DNA from: Gammaproteobacteria bacterium
Lineage (GTDB): Bacteria; Pseudomonadota; Gammaproteobacteria; Steroidobacterales; SZUA-146
Direction: 5' to 3'
NCBI GenBank assembly: GCA_013002925.1
Contig: JABDLQ010000138.1
Span: 1-7,060, forward strand
Length of the DNA: 7,060 bases
Below, in pieces: positions 5,798-7,060 of this stretch (the stretch's first letter is position 1; every line of letters starts with the position of its first letter). The translations under genes and the position numbers were made by a program. A model generated the notes under the pieces. That model made no database searches. It had not been told where the DNA came from and was given only the letters and a program-made list of their open reading frames with translations.

Positions 5798-6955
5798 ATG
5801 AACTCAATGTTGCCTGAATTGACCTCGATGATCTCCCGGTTGGTGCAAGAACCGTCAGTAAGCTGTGTAAATCCGCTATTTGATATGAGCAATCGTCCAG
5901 TGTGTGAAATCCTGGCCGATTGGCTGGCAACCGTGGGTTGCGCAGTGGAACTTGTGGAACTGCCCGGTGACAGAGACAACGTCAATCTGATCGCCCGCTT
6001 CGGTACAGGACCCGTCGGACTTGCCTTGTGCGGTCATACGGACACCGTACCTTATGACGAGGCCTTGTGGACCCAAAACCCGCTAGGTGGTGATGTGATC
6101 GACGATCGGCTCTATGGCCTGGGCAGTGCAGACATGAAAGGGTTTCTTGCGCTGTGCGCGCATATTTGCGCAACGCTGAATGCCGACACCCTGAAGCGCT
6201 CGGTGATACTGATTGGCAGTGCCGATGAGGAGAGTTCGATGGATGGTGCGCGCCATCTGTGTAGCAGCAATTTCCAGATGCCACCATTTTGCATCGTCGG
6301 CGAACCCACGGGCATGCAGCCCATTCGTCAGCACAAAGGCACCCTGATGGAGCGGATAACGCTCACCGGACGCAGCGGGCATTCCAGCGACCCGAAACTT
6401 GGCATCAATGCCATCGATGGCATGCATGAAGTCATCGGCCATCTCAAACAGTTTCGCCTGGAATTGCAAACACAATATCGCGACGAAAGTTTCACTGTGC
6501 CGACGCCGACCCTGAATTTCGGGCATATCCGCGGTGGCGACAATCCCAACCGCATTTGTGGTTCCTGTGCCCTTGATTTTGACTTGCGTCTGATGCCGGG
6601 TATGACGGTCGCAGACACGCGCGCCAGGCTGCATGAATTTGTGCGCCAAAAAATGACCGATACGCCACTCACGCTTGAATTTTCCACACTATTCAAAGGG
6701 GCGAATCCGCTATCCACGTCGCGTCATTCACCGTTACTGCATGCGTGTGAAAACCACAGCGGTCGTAGCAGTGGCAGCGTCAGTTTTTGCACTGAAGGGC
6801 CTTTTTATCAGGCACTCGGTGCAGACACGATGATCCTCGGACCTGGCGATATTGCGGTAGCCCATCAGCCAGACGAATTTCTGCCGCTCAGTAACCTGGC
6901 ACCGATGCAGACGCTCATCGGCAAACTTATCCACGAATTTTGTATCGCAGTTTAA
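5798..6955 (+). CDS. argE: Acetylornithine deacetylase ArgE
   Basis: ArgE hydrolyses N-acetyl-L-ornithine to L-ornithine and acetate in arginine biosynthesis. It is a cytoplasmic dizinc M20-family enzyme. From this ATG it has 385 residues (E. coli 383). The metal and catalytic residues fall at the E. coli positions: H80 and D82 in GHTDTVP, D112 in GLGSADMKG, E144-E145 in GSADEES, E169 in GEPT, and H356 near the C-terminus in AVAHQPDEF. The dimerisation domain lies at about 180-290, with RSGHSSDP (192-199). A longer frame runs back to a TTG at 5759, but the ATG at 5798 gives the family length and has GAG about 10 bases upstream. ATG 5807 is also possible. argE is transcribed away from ampD and is followed six bases later by rsmE. 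Confidence 0.95.
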   Translation: MNSMLPELTSMISRLVQEPSVSCVNPLFDMSNRPVCEILADWLATVGCAVELVELPGDRDNVNLIARFGTGPVGLALCGHTDTVPYDEALWTQNPLGGDVIDDRLYGLGSADMKGFLALCAHICATLNADTLKRSVILIGSADEESSMDGARHLCSSNFQMPPFCIVGEPTGMQPIRQHKGTLMERITLTGRSGHSSDPKLGINAIDGMHEVIGHLKQFRLELQTQYRDESFTVPTPTLNFGHIRGGDNPNRICGSCALDFDLRLMPGMTVADTRARLHEFVRQKMTDTPLTLEFSTLFKGANPLSTSRHSPLLHACENHSGRSSGSVSFCTEGPFYQALGADTMILGPGDIAVAHQPDEFLPLSNLAPMQTLIGKLIHEFCIAV

Positions 6956-6959
6956 ACTG
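6948..6959. repeat. 12-bp perfect palindrome across the argE stop codon
   Basis: CAGTTTAAACTG is self-complementary and contains the TAA stop of argE (6953-6955). It ends two bases before the rsmE ATG. It may be a chance product of the stop context, or it may affect translation of rsmE. Confidence 0.4.
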
Positions 6960-6961
6960 AT

Positions 6962-7060
6962 ATGAGCCACCACAGACTGTTTTACGCAGATTCGCTGATA
7001 CCAGACACGCGCATCGATCTGACCGGTGAGCGTGCGCACTACCTGAGCACAGTGCTACGG
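6962..7060 (+). CDS. rsmE: 16S rRNA (uracil-1498-N3)-methyltransferase RsmE, N-terminal part
   Basis: Only the first 33 codons are in the window and the reading frame is open at the edge. The visible residues (HHRLFYADSL at 3-12, then DLTGERAHYLSTVLR at 19-33) match the N-terminal PUA-like domain of RsmE, in which an RxF/Y opening is followed by a Hxx-VLR helix. RsmE methylates U1498 of 16S rRNA in the assembled small subunit and is normally about 240 residues long. The SPOUT methyltransferase domain should lie beyond the window. The ATG is six bases after the argE stop, with no clear ribosome binding site, which suggests translational coupling to argE. Confidence 0.82.
   Translation, partial: MSHHRLFYADSLIPDTRIDLTGERAHYLSTVLR

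Overview
The window reads as an ordinary chromosomal segment of a free-living Gram-negative bacterium, most likely a gammaproteobacterium. This rests on a TonB-dependent outer-membrane receptor, an ampD-ampE pair, E. coli-like ArgE residue spacing, a CPXCG-family small protein and moderately high GC. The species cannot be named. I see no phage, insertion sequence, CRISPR array, tRNA or rRNA.

Layout. (1) 4-1014, plus strand: a 60-residue cysteine-rich CPXCG protein, then a membrane-anchored or exported protein with a zinc-metalloprotease signature (HExxH, Gly and Asp downstream, and a candidate Met-turn). (2) 1015-1592: a 578-base stretch without a credible gene. Its first part (1015-1259) is rich in inverted repeats and unexplained. 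The rest is a vitamin B12 control unit: a good sigma70-type promoter (1260-1288), a full cobalamin riboswitch (about 1298-1502) and an expression platform (to 1592). (3) 1593-4025, plus: btuB (outer-membrane cobalamin receptor) and a PduO-type cob(I)alamin adenosyltransferase, forming a two-gene B12 salvage operon. (4) 4159-5680, minus: ampD-ampE, for muropeptide recycling and beta-lactamase signalling, convergent with the B12 operon. (5) 5798-7060, plus: argE (acetylornithine deacetylase), divergent from ampD, followed 6 bases later by the first 33 codons of rsmE (16S rRNA U1498 methyltransferase), which runs off the window.

How the parts work together. The riboswitch senses cellular adenosylcobalamin and should shut down synthesis of the receptor, and probably of the adenosyltransferase, when B12 is plentiful. 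BtuB brings corrinoid across the outer membrane and the adenosyltransferase makes the coenzyme form, which is the riboswitch ligand, so the loop closes. AmpD cleaves anhydro-muropeptides in the cytoplasm and AmpE is its inner-membrane partner. ArgE belongs to arginine biosynthesis and RsmE to ribosome modification.

No clearly new system is visible. The items most worth a second look are the uncharacterised metzincin-like protein, the hairpin-rich block at about 1075-1220, and the non-ATG start of btuB.
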